DNA of 64,000 bases from Tessaracoccus lacteus (GTDB lineage: Bacteria; Actinomycetota; Actinomycetes; Propionibacteriales; Propionibacteriaceae): assembly GCF_029917005.1 (NCBI RefSeq), contig NZ_CP123967.1, forward strand, positions 2,356,001-2,420,000, given 5' to 3'. The number at the start of each line of letters is the position of its first letter. Within the stretch, counting starts at the first letter, position 1. This document shows, in pieces, positions 32,550 to 42,194 of this stretch. The position numbers were made by a program, and so were the translations under genes. The notes below the pieces were generated by a model. The model had not been told where the DNA came from and ran no database searches. It saw nothing but the letters and a program-made list of their open reading frames with translations.

Positions 32550-34991
32550 TCACTCGACGGCGAGGGCCTCGGTCGGGGTCGCGTTGGCCGCGCGGCGGCC
32601 AGGCAGGATCGACGCGAGCACGGCCGCGATGAGGCAGACCAGGATCAGGCCGAGCGTGTACCACGGGTCGAGGGACAGACGCAGGTCCATGACCCCCTCC
32701 GGCATCATGGAGAAGGCCGTCGAGACGCCCAGCCAGCCGAAGAAGACGCCGGCGACCAGCCCGATGACCGTACCGATGCCCACCAGCGCGATCGCCTCGA
32801 CCACGAGCATGCCGCGCAGACCGGCACGTTGCATGCCGAGCGCCCGGAGCAGAGCCGACTCGCGCTGCCGTTCGATCACCGACAGCCCCAGCGTGTTGCC
32901 GACCCCGACGAGCGCGATGAGGACCGCGACGCCGAGCAGCGCCGTCAGGACGATCAGCATGACGTCGAGGACCTGGCTGACCAGCGAGGCCATGATGGCG
33001 CCGCCGCCGTCCACCGTCCCCTCGGGGAACTGGTCGGTGATCTTCAGCACGTTGTTCAGCGCCGACGACGAGGTGCGGTCCTGGAGCTGGACCCAGACCT
33101 GGTGCACTGCGGCGGTGCCGGCGAGCTTGTCGAGGGTCGCCGGGGACACCGCGATGGCGTCGTAGTTGATCGACGAGCTGCGCACCACCTTCAGCGTCAC
33201 GTCGCCGTCGGCCCCGGGCAGCGTGACCGTCGTCGCACCGTCGGGCACGACCAGGGACCAGTCACCGGCCACCGCCGTCCCCTCACTGGGCATCGACCCC
33301 TGCGGCGGGGTGACGCCGAGTTCGTCGTAGGCGCCCTGCGGCGCGTAGGCCCAGGTCGGCGACTGGTCGTCGACGGCGTCCTGCGCCTTGACCGGCTTGG
33401 CCGGGACCGTCCCGACGGCCGCGACACCGCCCGTCTCCCGCAGATCGTCGACGACACCCTCAGGCGCCCCGTCCGCGAAGGACACCGCCACGTCGACGGG
33501 GTACTCGCGGGCAATGGCCTCCATGCCGGTGGTCCGCATGGTCGCCAGCGCGACCTGCAGCGTGACGATCAGGCCGACGGCCAGCATCAGCGCGGTGGCG
33601 GTCGACGCCGCCCGACGAGGGTTGCGGGCCGCATTCGCGAAGGCCAGCCGCGTCGTGGGCCCGGCCCAGCCGAAGGCGCGCCCGACCAGGCGCAGCAGCG
33701 GCGCGATGTAGAGCGGGGCGCCGCCGAGGACCGCCGCCGTGATCGCGAAGCCCGCGAGCACCGCCCACACCATCGCCCATTCGCCGCCCGCGCGGCTCTG
33801 CACCACGAGGAAGACACCCAGCGCCGCGAACAGCAGACAGACGACCAGCCGGGCGACGCTCGCGCGACGCGCCTGTTGGGCGCTGGGGACGACCTGCAGC
33901 GCCTCAAGCGGCTTCACGCGGGCCGCCCGGAGCGCCGGCACAACGGCGGAGACCATCGTGGCGAGCACTCCGATGCCGAAGGCGATGCCCAGCTCTGCAG
34001 GCACCACCGTCAGCCCGAAGTAGTTCGAGCCCGTGACCTGGCCGCCGATCCAGGCCACCAGGAAGCCGACGGCGAGCCCCGCGGCTGACCCGATGGCGCC
34101 GAGCAGGAACGACTCGACGAGCAGCCTGCCGGTCACCTGGCCGGGCGTGGCGCCGATGGCGCGCAGCAGCGCGAGCTGCCGGCGTCGCTGGGCCACCAGG
34201 ATGGTGAAGGTGTTCGCGATGGTGATCATGCCGACCAGCAGCGCGATGGCGGCGAAGCCCTGCAGCAGGTACTTGAACACGTCGAGCCCGGCCGTCGCCT
34301 GGGTCAGGGTCTCGGTCCTGGCATCGGCCCCCGTCTGGACCTCCGCCCCGGAGACGCCCTTCAACTGGGTCTTCAGCGCGTCGGCGACCTGCTCCACATC
34401 TGCGCCGGAGTCGACCCGCACGGACAGCTGGTAGGCGCCGTCCACGCCGCCATCGGCGTATGGCGCGACGTAGCCGATGACCGTGAACAGCGACATCGGG
34501 TCGTCGGTCAGGCCCACCAGCCGCATCGGCTGGTCCATGCCCTCAAGGTCGACGGTGTCGCCGATCGCGGCGCCGAGTTCTCGGGCCGCGGCCTCGGACA
34601 GCGCCAGCTCGTCGTCGGACGCGGGGTACGCGCCGTCGACCAGCCGCGACCAGCGCACGTGCTCGGCCGGCACCGGATAGAGCTCGGTGGTGACGCTGCG
34701 GTCCCCCTTCGACAGGAAGCTGACGGCGCCAGTGGGAACGGGGTCGACGGACGCCACGCCGTCGACGGCACCGGCCAACTCCGCGGCCTGTGCACCACCG
34801 CCCTCGGGGAGCGCGATGACGGCGTCAGAGGTGCTGATCGGCAGCGCCGCCTGCTTGCCCATCGCGTTCTGCTGGGAGTTGATGAACACGGAGATGGCCG
34901 CGATGAAGCCGACGCTGATCGCGATGGCCAGCAGCGTCGCGACGAACCGCGACGGGTGGAGCCTGAGCTCACTGACTGCCTCGCGCCACAT
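32550..34991 (-). CDS. ABC transporter permease, double FtsX domain (MacB-type superfamily)
   Basis: An 813-residue permease with one N-terminal membrane helix (LLAIAISVGFIAAISVFI), a MacB-like periplasmic domain, and two FtsX units. The first has helices near residues 255-410 (VGMITIANTFTILVAQRRRQ) and the second lies at the C terminus (VLIALVGVGNTLGLSVIERQ). This is the common actinobacterial exporter layout for lipid, antibiotic or stress-related efflux; the substrate is unknown. The start ATG overlaps the ATPase stop by one base (TGATG). The open frame continues antisense upstream to 36692, but that extension is not real. Confidence 0.93.
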   Translation of the reverse strand: MWREAVSELRLHPSRFVATLLAIAISVGFIAAISVFINSQQNAMGKQAALPISTSDAVIALPEGGGAQAAELAGAVDGVASVDPVPTGAVSFLSKGDRSVTTELYPVPAEHVRWSRLVDGAYPASDDELALSEAAARELGAAIGDTVDLEGMDQPMRLVGLTDDPMSLFTVIGYVAPYADGGVDGAYQLSVRVDSGADVEQVADALKTQLKGVSGAEVQTGADARTETLTQATAGLDVFKYLLQGFAAIALLVGMITIANTFTILVAQRRRQLALLRAIGATPGQVTGRLLVESFLLGAIGSAAGLAVGFLVAWIGGQVTGSNYFGLTVVPAELGIAFGIGVLATMVSAVVPALRAARVKPLEALQVVPSAQQARRASVARLVVCLLFAALGVFLVVQSRAGGEWAMVWAVLAGFAITAAVLGGAPLYIAPLLRLVGRAFGWAGPTTRLAFANAARNPRRAASTATALMLAVGLIVTLQVALATMRTTGMEAIAREYPVDVAVSFADGAPEGVVDDLRETGGVAAVGTVPAKPVKAQDAVDDQSPTWAYAPQGAYDELGVTPPQGSMPSEGTAVAGDWSLVVPDGATTVTLPGADGDVTLKVVRSSSINYDAIAVSPATLDKLAGTAAVHQVWVQLQDRTSSSALNNVLKITDQFPEGTVDGGGAIMASLVSQVLDVMLIVLTALLGVAVLIALVGVGNTLGLSVIERQRESALLRALGMQRAGLRGMLVVEAIALVGIGTVIGLVAGVFFGWLGVSTAFSMMPEGVMDLRLSLDPWYTLGLILVCLIAAVLASILPGRRAANATPTEALAVE

Positions 34992-35737
34992 CAGGCCGCC
35001 GCCTGCCCGAGGTAGGACAGCACCTGCTCGGCAGTGGGGTGCGGCAGGTCCGCGACGATCCGCCCGTCGAGCAGCATGAGGCCGCGGTCGGCGTACGCGG
35101 CGGCCAGCGGGTCGTGCGTGACCATGATGATCGTTTGTCCCTGCTCCCGGGAGCACTGCCTGAGGTACTCGAGCAGCGCGGTTCCTGTGCGGCGGTCGAG
35201 CGCTCCGGTCGGCTCGTCGGCGAAGATCACCTCGGGGCGGGTCACGAGGGCGCGGGCGACGGCGACGCGCTGCTGCTGGCCTCCGGAGAGCTGGCTCGGG
35301 CGGTGCGTCAGGCGGTCGCCGAGGCCAAGGGAGTCGATCACCTGGCCGAACAGGGCCCTGTCCACCTTCCGCCCGGCCAGGTCGAGCGGCAGCACGATGT
35401 TCTGCTCGGCCGTCAGCGTGGGCAGGAGATTGAACGACTGGAACACGAAGCCGATCTTGTCGCGTCGGACCTTCGTCACGGCCTTCTCCGGCAGCCGTGC
35501 GATGTTGTCGGCCCCGACATACACGTCCCCGGCGGTGGGACGGTCGAGCCCTGCCATGCAGTGCATCAGGGTCGACTTTCCGGAGCCGGACGGCCCCATG
35601 ACAGCCGTGAAGCTGCCTGGCGCGATCGCGACCGAGACGTCGTTGACCGCGACGACGGGCTGTTCGCCGGAACCGAAGACCTTGGTGAGGTGCGAGACGC
35701 CGCAGGCCGGCGCTCCCATCGGGGTCTGCTGGGACAT
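34991..35737 (-). CDS. ABC transporter ATP-binding protein (MacB/LolD-type)
   Basis: A 248-residue ATPase with Walker A GPSGSGKST, Q-loop FVFQSFNLLPTLT, signature LSGGQQQRVAVARAL, Walker B VIFADEPTGALD and the H-loop VTHDP. The sequence around SFNLLPTLTAEQN is typical of the MacB/LolD group that partners FtsX-type permeases. A GGAAGGA site precedes the ATG at 35737. It is co-transcribed with the permease gene and divergent from the Nramp gene. Confidence 0.95.
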   Translation of the reverse strand: MSQQTPMGAPACGVSHLTKVFGSGEQPVVAVNDVSVAIAPGSFTAVMGPSGSGKSTLMHCMAGLDRPTAGDVYVGADNIARLPEKAVTKVRRDKIGFVFQSFNLLPTLTAEQNIVLPLDLAGRKVDRALFGQVIDSLGLGDRLTHRPSQLSGGQQQRVAVARALVTRPEVIFADEPTGALDRRTGTALLEYLRQCSREQGQTIIMVTHDPLAAAYADRGLMLLDGRIVADLPHPTAEQVLSYLGQAAA

Positions 35738-35876
35738 GGTGGGTCCTTCCACTGAGAATCGTCGTCGACTCTAGGGAGATGTCCGCCTCGGCGGATCGGC
35801 TCGTCGTCGCCGGTGCCGCTTCCGCGCTCAGACCGCAGGCCGACCTGACCCCGATACCTCTTGTAAGGTGCCGGGC

Positions 35877-37082
35877 ATGCCCCGCCGGACAGCCGCACTG
35901 CTTGGACCCGCGTTCATCGCGGCGCTCGCCTACGTCGACCCCGGCAACGTGGCGGCGAACCTCAGCGCGGGCGCGGAGTTCGGCTACCTCCTCGTCTGGG
36001 CGCTCGTCCTCGCCTGCATCATGGCGATGCTCGTGCAGTATCTGTCGGCGAAACTCGGGGTGGTCACCGGCGGCTCCCTGAGCTCGATCGTGCACGAGGA
36101 CCTCGGCAGGCGACGCGGTGCGAAGGCGTGGCGGGCCCTGTACGCGGCTCAGGCGATCGGCGTCGCCATCGCGACGGACCTCGCCGAGATCGTCGGCGGC
36201 GCCATCGCCCTGAACCTGCTGTTCGGGCTGCCCCTGTGGGTGGGCGCACTCGTGGTCGGTCTCGTCGCGCTGCTGTCGCTGCAGTGGATGCGGACCCGCG
36301 GCCAACGTGCCTTCGAGACGCTCATGATGGCCGTGCTGGCCATCATCGCCGTCGGTTTCCTGCTGAGCCTTGCGTGGGTGCCCCCGGACCCGAGGGAGAT
36401 CGTCGGGGGCCTGCTCCCCCGCTTCGACGGCGCGGCCTCCATCCAGATCGCCGCCGCGATGCTCGGGGCCACCGTCATGCCGCACGCGATCTACCTGCAC
36501 TCGCAGCTGGCCCGGGACAAGCACTCGAAGTCCGACGAGAAGGTCGAGCGCCTGCTGAAGGCACAGCGCCTGGATGTGCTGCTTGCGCTCACGATCGCCG
36601 GCGTCGTCAACGTGTCCATGCTGCTGTTCGCCGCCGCCGGCCTGCAGGGCGCGGGCGTGGACTCCATCGAGGCGGGCTACCACGAGATCCACTCGCTGGT
36701 GGGCTCGGTGCCCGCCACGATCTTCGCCATCGGGCTGCTCGTCTCCGGGGTCGGCTCGGCGATCGTCGGCACCGACGCCGGCGCGGGCATGATCCGCGAC
36801 CTGGTGTCCCCGAGGATCACGCCGATGACCAGGCGGCTCTTCACGATGATCCCGGCCGTGGCGATCCTGGTGGCCGGCATGTCGCCGACGCAGGCTCTCG
36901 TCGATTCACAGCTCGTGCTGAGCTTCGGCATCAGCTTCGCGTTGGTCCCGCTCGTGATGGTCACCGGCTCGCGACGCGCGATGGGTGAGCACCGCAACCC
37001 CGGCTGGCTGTCGGCCCTCGCCTGGCTGGTGGTGGCCACCGTGGTGGCGCTGAACGTCGCGGTGCTGGTGACCGCCTTCTGA
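35877..37082 (+). CDS. mntH: Nramp-family divalent metal transporter
   Basis: A 401-residue Nramp (MntH-type) proton-coupled Mn2+/Fe2+ importer. The metal-binding DPGN motif is at residues 21-24 (ALAYVDPGNVAANL) and the second binding motif is in TM6 (GATVMPHAIYLHSQL). About ten to eleven membrane helices are present. The ATG at 35877 is preceded by TAAGG; an upstream GTG at 35868 is also in frame. It is divergent from the ABC exporter and convergent with prs. Slightly shorter than many MntH proteins but complete. Confidence 0.93.
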   Translation: MPRRTAALLGPAFIAALAYVDPGNVAANLSAGAEFGYLLVWALVLACIMAMLVQYLSAKLGVVTGGSLSSIVHEDLGRRRGAKAWRALYAAQAIGVAIATDLAEIVGGAIALNLLFGLPLWVGALVVGLVALLSLQWMRTRGQRAFETLMMAVLAIIAVGFLLSLAWVPPDPREIVGGLLPRFDGAASIQIAAAMLGATVMPHAIYLHSQLARDKHSKSDEKVERLLKAQRLDVLLALTIAGVVNVSMLLFAAAGLQGAGVDSIEAGYHEIHSLVGSVPATIFAIGLLVSGVGSAIVGTDAGAGMIRDLVSPRITPMTRRLFTMIPAVAILVAGMSPTQALVDSQLVLSFGISFALVPLVMVTGSRRAMGEHRNPGWLSALAWLVVATVVALNVAVLVTAF

Positions 37083-37089
37083 CGGTCGC

Positions 37090-37108
37090 CCCGACGCTCA
37101 GCGTCGGG
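37090..37108. terminator. Bidirectional hairpin between the Nramp gene and prs
   Basis: CCCGACGCTCAGCGTCGGG is a symmetric hairpin in the 31-bp gap between convergent genes, well placed to terminate both. Confidence 0.65.
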
Positions 37109-37113
37109 TCACG

Positions 37114-38088
37114 TCAGGCGTTTCCGCCGAACAGCGAGGTGACGGAGCCGTCGACGAAGACGGCGTCGATGGCCTTGGCGATCAGCGGCGCGATCGACAG
37201 CACCTTCAGGTTCTGGATCGGCTCGGGCGTGCGGATCGGCAGCGTGTTGGTGACGATGATCTCCTCCATGCCCGACGCGTTGAGGCGCTGGGCGGCAGGG
37301 CCGGAGAACACCGCGTGCGTCGCGGCGGCGATGACGCGCTTGGCGCCTCGCTCACGCAGCGCGTGCGCCGCCTGCGCGATGGTGCCGGCGGTGTCGATCA
37401 TGTCGTCGACGAGGATGCACGTCTTGCCGACGACGTCACCGACGACCTCGTGCACCGCCACGGTGTTGGCCTTGTTCGGATCGTGGCGCTTGTGGATGAT
37501 GGCCAGCGGGCAGCTCAGCCGGTCGGTCCACATGTCCGCGAGCCGCACGCGTCCGGCGTCGGGCGAGACGATGCAGACGTCGTCGCCGGCGTACTTCTCG
37601 CCGACGTAGTCCGCGAGGACCGGCAGTCCCCAGAGGTGGTCGACGGGCCCGTCGAAGAAGCCCTGGATCTGCGCGGCGTGCAGGTCGACGGACATGATGC
37701 GGTCCGCGCCGGCGGCCTTGTAGAGGTCCGCGACCAGGCGGGCGGAGATGGGCTCACGCCCGAGGTGCTTCTTGTCCTGGCGCGCATAGGGGTAGAACGG
37801 AGCGACGACCGTGATGCGCTTGGCGGAGGCGCGCTTGAGGGCGTCCACCATGATGAGCTGCTCCATGACCCACTCGTTCACCGGAGCGGTGTGCGACTGG
37901 ATGACGAAGGCGTCACACCCGCGCACCGACTCCTCGAAGCGGACGTAGATCTCGGAGTTCGCATAGGTCAGCGCGCGCGTCGGCACCAGGGTGGTGTCCA
38001 TCAGCTGCGCCACCTCCTGCGCCAGATCCGGGTATGCGCGCCCGCTGAAAAGCATCAGGTGCTTGTCGTTCTTGGCGATGTGGGACAT
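37114..38088 (-). CDS. prs: Ribose-phosphate pyrophosphokinase
   Basis: A 324-residue PRPP synthase (class I). The flexible loop and ATP site (YPYARQDKKHLGREPISARL), metal site (MSVDLHAAQIQGFFDGPVDH) and PRPP loop (CILVDDMIDTAGTIAQAA) are intact. It makes PRPP for nucleotide, histidine and tryptophan synthesis. It begins 6 nt after glmU ends, the conserved actinobacterial glmU-prs pair. Confidence 0.98.
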   Translation of the reverse strand: MSHIAKNDKHLMLFSGRAYPDLAQEVAQLMDTTLVPTRALTYANSEIYVRFEESVRGCDAFVIQSHTAPVNEWVMEQLIMVDALKRASAKRITVVAPFYPYARQDKKHLGREPISARLVADLYKAAGADRIMSVDLHAAQIQGFFDGPVDHLWGLPVLADYVGEKYAGDDVCIVSPDAGRVRLADMWTDRLSCPLAIIHKRHDPNKANTVAVHEVVGDVVGKTCILVDDMIDTAGTIAQAAHALRERGAKRVIAAATHAVFSGPAAQRLNASGMEEIIVTNTLPIRTPEPIQNLKVLSIAPLIAKAIDAVFVDGSVTSLFGGNA

Positions 38089-38094
38089 GGGTCG

Positions 38095-39570
38095 TCAGGC
38101 CTTCTTCTCTCGCGACTCGGTGACTGCAGGATGAACGGTGCCGTCGCTCTGCGCGGCGGCATCGGCCCACTTGGAGCCCGGACGGCGCTCGGCCATCCAG
38201 TCCTCGACGTTGCGCTGTCGTCCCCTGGCGATGCCGAGGGCGCCGGGCGGCACGTCTTCAGTGACGGCCGATCCGGCTGCGATGAGCGCCCCCGCGCCGA
38301 TGTCGACGGGGCTGACGATGACGGAGTTCGATCCGACGAACGCGTCCCTGCCGACATGCGAGGTCGACTTGTGCGTGCCGTCGTAGTTGGCGAAGATCGT
38401 GCCGGCGCCGATGTTGACGCCCTCGTCGATGATCGCGTCGCCGCAGTAGGTCAGGTGCGGCACCTTGGCGCCGTCGCCGATGGTGGCGTTCTTCGTCTCG
38501 ACGAAGGCCCCGATCTTTCCGCCCTGGCCGAGGATGGTTCCGGGCCGGAGATACGAGAAGGGCCCGACCTGGGCGCCCGCTCCGATCACGGCGAAGGACC
38601 CATGCGTCCGGACGACCTCGGCGCCGGGGCCGACCTCCACGTCCATCAGGGTCGTGTCGGGCCCGACGTGGGCGCCCTCGCCGACGGTGGTCGCTCCCTG
38701 CAGGATGACGCCGGGGTAGAGGATGACGTCGGGAGCCAGGTCCACGTCGACGTCGATCCAGGTGGTCGAAGGGTCGATCATCGTGACGCCGTCGAGCATC
38801 CACCGGTCGCGGATGCGGCGGTTCATCTCGCCGTTCATGCGTGCGAGCTGCACCCGGTCGTTGACACCCTCTGTCTGCCAGACGTCGTCGATCAGGAGGG
38901 CCCCGACGCGCTGCATGCGCTCGTGGGCGAAGTGCAGGACGTCGGTGAGGTACAGCTCGGCCTGGGCATTGTCCGTCTTCAGCGAGGCGAGCCCCGCACG
39001 GAGGGTGTCGGCCGTGAACACGTAGATACCGGAGTTGATCTCGTCGATCCTCCGCTGCTCCGCGGTCGCGTCCTTGTGTTCGACGATGCCGACGACGGCA
39101 TCGCCGTCACGCAGCACCCGGCCGTAGCCGGTGGGGTCCGGCACCCTGGCCGTCAGCACGGTCGCCGCATTGTCGTGGGCGCGGTGCACAGCGACCAGCT
39201 GACGCAGCGTCTCCCCCGTCAGCATCGGGACGTCGCCGTAGGTCACGACGATGTCGCCGGTCAGTTCTGGGAGCACGGAGAGCCCGCACTGCACGGCATG
39301 GCCGGTGCCGAGCTGCTCCTCCTGCACCGCCGTGGTGACAGCGGCCTGGTGCATGGCGAGGTGTTCCTCGACCTGCTCGCGGAGATGACCGACGACCACC
39401 ACGAGGTGCTCGGGGTCGAGCGAGGCCGCCGCCGAGACGGCGTAGCTCAGCATCGGCCTGCCGGCGATCTCGTGGAGGAGTTTGGAAGTGGACGATTTCA
39501 TGCGGGTCCCGCCACCAGCGGCGAGAACCACAACGGCCGCGACTGGCGCGAGCTCGCTGTCGGTGGACAA
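38095..39570 (-). CDS. glmU: Bifunctional GlcNAc-1-P uridyltransferase / GlcN-1-P acetyltransferase
   Basis: A 491-residue GlmU making UDP-GlcNAc for peptidoglycan. The N-terminal pyrophosphorylase has VVVLAAGGGTRMKSSTSKLL, followed by a left-handed beta-helix acetyltransferase domain (hexapeptides around IGDGAKVPHLTYCGDAIIDE and GAGTIFANYDGTHKS). The start is a TTG at 39570 with a strong AAGGAG site 6 nt upstream. It is operonic with prs. Confidence 0.97.
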   Translation of the reverse strand: MSTDSELAPVAAVVVLAAGGGTRMKSSTSKLLHEIAGRPMLSYAVSAAASLDPEHLVVVVGHLREQVEEHLAMHQAAVTTAVQEEQLGTGHAVQCGLSVLPELTGDIVVTYGDVPMLTGETLRQLVAVHRAHDNAATVLTARVPDPTGYGRVLRDGDAVVGIVEHKDATAEQRRIDEINSGIYVFTADTLRAGLASLKTDNAQAELYLTDVLHFAHERMQRVGALLIDDVWQTEGVNDRVQLARMNGEMNRRIRDRWMLDGVTMIDPSTTWIDVDVDLAPDVILYPGVILQGATTVGEGAHVGPDTTLMDVEVGPGAEVVRTHGSFAVIGAGAQVGPFSYLRPGTILGQGGKIGAFVETKNATIGDGAKVPHLTYCGDAIIDEGVNIGAGTIFANYDGTHKSTSHVGRDAFVGSNSVIVSPVDIGAGALIAAGSAVTEDVPPGALGIARGRQRNVEDWMAERRPGSKWADAAAQSDGTVHPAVTESREKKA

Positions 39571-39802
39571 GGCTTCTCCTTCGTGGCTTCCAGGTCAGTT
39601 GGCATCATACGGCGTCGCGGGGGTTGCCATCTCCAACATGGGCCACTTCGCGCGCCCCCCCTTGTCAACAACGGAACAGAACCGAGACGGGGACGTGACG
39701 CACATGAAATCCTGCCGTCACATTGACGCCCTAGCTTTCTGACCCATCCTCATCCGCGACAGCGCGATGAACCCGGCACATCTGAAGCTTGGGAGGTCCT
39801 CT

Positions 39803-41197
39803 ATGGGACTGCCTACACGGTCGACGACCGGTCCAGCCGCACGCCCCCGACGCATCCTTGCGACGCTCGCCGCCCTCACGGGCATCCTGTGCCTGCTGCC
39901 GTTGTCGGCACACGCCGAGGTCACGGCTGTGACCGAGTGCGAACGCTCCTCCGAGCACGGCTGCGTCCAGGTCAACATCTTCGATGGTGACCGCGAGCCG
40001 GTCGCTGACGTAAAGGTGACGCTCGAGGGACCCGACGGATCCGTCGACGCGGTCTCCACCGCCGAGGGGCCCACCACGTTCCAGGTCGACACCGCCGACA
40101 CCTACACGGTCACGCTCGACGGGGCCTCCATCCCGGCGGACTTCCCGTCGGCCGGCACCGATCTCGTCAAGGACCTCACCGTCCAGTTCGGCTCGACGGC
40201 GCGTGGCACCTTCGACCTGACAGAGGCCGCTGCGGCCCCGGTCCCCGACGGTGAGGCGTCGGCCTCGGCATCCTCCGCGCCGGCAGCCCCGGCGCAGGAG
40301 GATGGCTCCTCCGGCGTCTCGATGGATCGGGTCTGGCAGCAGCTGGCCTCCGGCCTCCGGTTCGGCCTGATGCTGGCGCTGGCGTCGGTCGGGGCGAGCC
40401 TCATCTACGGCACGACCAGGGTCTCCAACTTCGCGCACGGTGAGCAGGTCACCCTCGGGGCGGTGCTGAGCTACCTCCTGATCCAGGTCGGCCTCCCGCT
40501 GTGGGGAGCCGCCATCCTGGCGATCGGCATCTGCGCCGCGACGGGCTGGCTGCAGGATGCGGCGCTGTGGAAGCCGCTGAGGCGCCGCGGGACCCCGGTC
40601 ACGCAGATCATGATCGTGACGATCGGTCTGTCGATCGCGCTGCAGTTCCTCATCCAGTTCATGGTCGGGACCGGCACCTTCCAGGTCGTCACGGGCAACC
40701 CGAGGACCGTCACCTTCGGGCCGATCACCATGACTCACGAGTCGCTGCTGGCGATGGGCATCTCGCTCGTCGTGCTGCTGGCGATCGGCTTCTTCCTGAC
40801 GCGCACCCGGCTCGGCCGTGCGACCCGCGCCGTGTCCGACAACCCGGCCCTCGCGTCGGCCACCGGCATCAACACCAACTCGGTCATCCGGCTGGTCTGG
40901 ACATTGGCCTGCGGGCTCGCCGGCCTCGCCGGGCTGATGTTCGCGCTGATGTTCGGCGCAGCCAACTGGAACATGGGCCTGCAGATGCTGCTGCTGATGT
41001 TCGCGGCCATCACGCTCGGCGGCCTCGGCACCGCCAACGGCGCGCTGGTCGGCTCGTTGATCATCGGGTTCGCCGTCGAGCTGTCCAGCCTCGTCATCCC
41101 CAGCGATCTGCGCTACGCGACGGCGCTGCTGATCCTCATCATCGTCCTCCTCGTGCGACCCCAGGGCATCCTGGGACGCGCGGACCGCATCGGCTGA
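39803..41197 (+). CDS. livH: Branched-chain amino-acid-type ABC permease (LivH) with N-terminal secreted domain
   Basis: A 464-residue permease. The last ~290 residues are a standard LivH-type multi-pass domain (GASLIYGTTRVSNFAHGEQV, then QGILGRADRIG at the end). Ahead of it are a signal sequence (ATLAALTGILCLLPLSAHAE), a ~100-residue Ig/carboxypeptidase-regulatory-like beta domain (CVQVNIFDGDREPVADVKVT) and an Ala/Ser-rich linker. LivH proteins usually lack such an extension, so this protein has an extra extracytoplasmic domain. A GGGAGG site precedes the ATG at 39803. First gene of livHMGF. Confidence 0.9.
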   Translation: MGLPTRSTTGPAARPRRILATLAALTGILCLLPLSAHAEVTAVTECERSSEHGCVQVNIFDGDREPVADVKVTLEGPDGSVDAVSTAEGPTTFQVDTADTYTVTLDGASIPADFPSAGTDLVKDLTVQFGSTARGTFDLTEAAAAPVPDGEASASASSAPAAPAQEDGSSGVSMDRVWQQLASGLRFGLMLALASVGASLIYGTTRVSNFAHGEQVTLGAVLSYLLIQVGLPLWGAAILAIGICAATGWLQDAALWKPLRRRGTPVTQIMIVTIGLSIALQFLIQFMVGTGTFQVVTGNPRTVTFGPITMTHESLLAMGISLVVLLAIGFFLTRTRLGRATRAVSDNPALASATGINTNSVIRLVWTLACGLAGLAGLMFALMFGAANWNMGLQMLLLMFAAITLGGLGTANGALVGSLIIGFAVELSSLVIPSDLRYATALLILIIVLLVRPQGILGRADRIG

Positions 41198-41207
41198 AAG
41201 GCTAGAC

Positions 41208-42194
41208 ATGGACTGGCTCCGCGTCCTCGCGCAGACCGCAGGCGAACTCATCGCCCCCACCACCGCCGCCTACGCGCTGGCGGCCATCGGACTCAACGTC
41301 CACTTCGGCTTCACCGGCCTCCTCAACATGGGCCAGGCGGGCTTCATGCTGCTGGGCGCCTACGGGTTCGCTATCGCCACCATCAACGGTGCCGCACTCT
41401 GGCAGGCGGTGCTCGTGGCGATGGCTGCCGGCGCGGCGTTCGCCCTGATCCTGGGGATCCCGACCCTGAAGCTGCGCGGCGACTACCTGGCCATCGTGAC
41501 GATCTCCGCCGCCGAGATCATCCGCATGGTCGGACGTTCCACCGTGCTGGACGCCTACACGGGCGGGTCGTCGGGCCTGACGGGCAACTCCTTCAAGGGC
41601 ACCTTCCAGGCGCTCTCACCGCTGCCGGACGGCACCACCACCATCGGCCCGTGGACCTACGCCAACAACGGCTCCGACTCGTGGTGGCTGCGCATCGTCG
41701 CCTGGCTGCTCGTGCTGGCGGCGCTGCTGCTGGTCTGGCTGCTGACCCGCAGCCCCTGGGGGCGCGTGCTCAGGGGCATCCGCGAGGATGAGGACGCCGT
41801 CCGCGCCCTCGGCAAGAACGTCTTCGCCTACAAGATGCAGTCGCTGGTGCTGGGCGGCGTGATGGGAGCACTGGCCGGTGTCCTGTTCGTGCTGCCCCGT
41901 GCCGTGCAGCCCGACGGTCTCGGCCGCACGACCACCTTCTGGGTGTGGACCGTCCTGCTGCTCGGCGGCGCCGCTACGGTCTTCGGCCCGGTGATCGGCT
42001 CGATGCTGTTCTTCGCCGCCTACATGCTGGTCCGCTCGGGCATGCGCGCCGCGGTGCCCGACACCATCCTTTCCTCGACGCAGATCGAACAGATCGGCGG
42101 CCTCTTGGTCGGCGTCGTGCTGATGTGCCTCGTGATCTTCAGACCCCAGGGAATCTTCGGAAACAAGAAGGAGCTGGCCTTCGATGCCCACTGA
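41208..42194 (+). CDS. livM: Branched-chain amino-acid-type ABC permease (LivM)
   Basis: A 328-residue LivM permease. The family block GLNVHFGFTGLLNMGQAGFM is near the N terminus, and the EAA-like cytoplasmic loop RSPWGRVLRGIREDEDAVRA is near residue 195. It pairs with LivH to form the channel. It starts 10 nt after livH and overlaps livG by 11 nt. Confidence 0.95.
   Translation: MDWLRVLAQTAGELIAPTTAAYALAAIGLNVHFGFTGLLNMGQAGFMLLGAYGFAIATINGAALWQAVLVAMAAGAAFALILGIPTLKLRGDYLAIVTISAAEIIRMVGRSTVLDAYTGGSSGLTGNSFKGTFQALSPLPDGTTTIGPWTYANNGSDSWWLRIVAWLLVLAALLLVWLLTRSPWGRVLRGIREDEDAVRALGKNVFAYKMQSLVLGGVMGALAGVLFVLPRAVQPDGLGRTTTFWVWTVLLLGGAATVFGPVIGSMLFFAAYMLVRSGMRAAVPDTILSSTQIEQIGGLLVGVVLMCLVIFRPQGIFGNKKELAFDAH

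Noticed and set aside
34992-36692. N-terminal extension of the ABC permease frame to 1380 codons
   Set aside because: The extension reads through the ATPase gene and antisense to the Nramp gene in other frames; the permease begins at the TGATG overlap at 34991.
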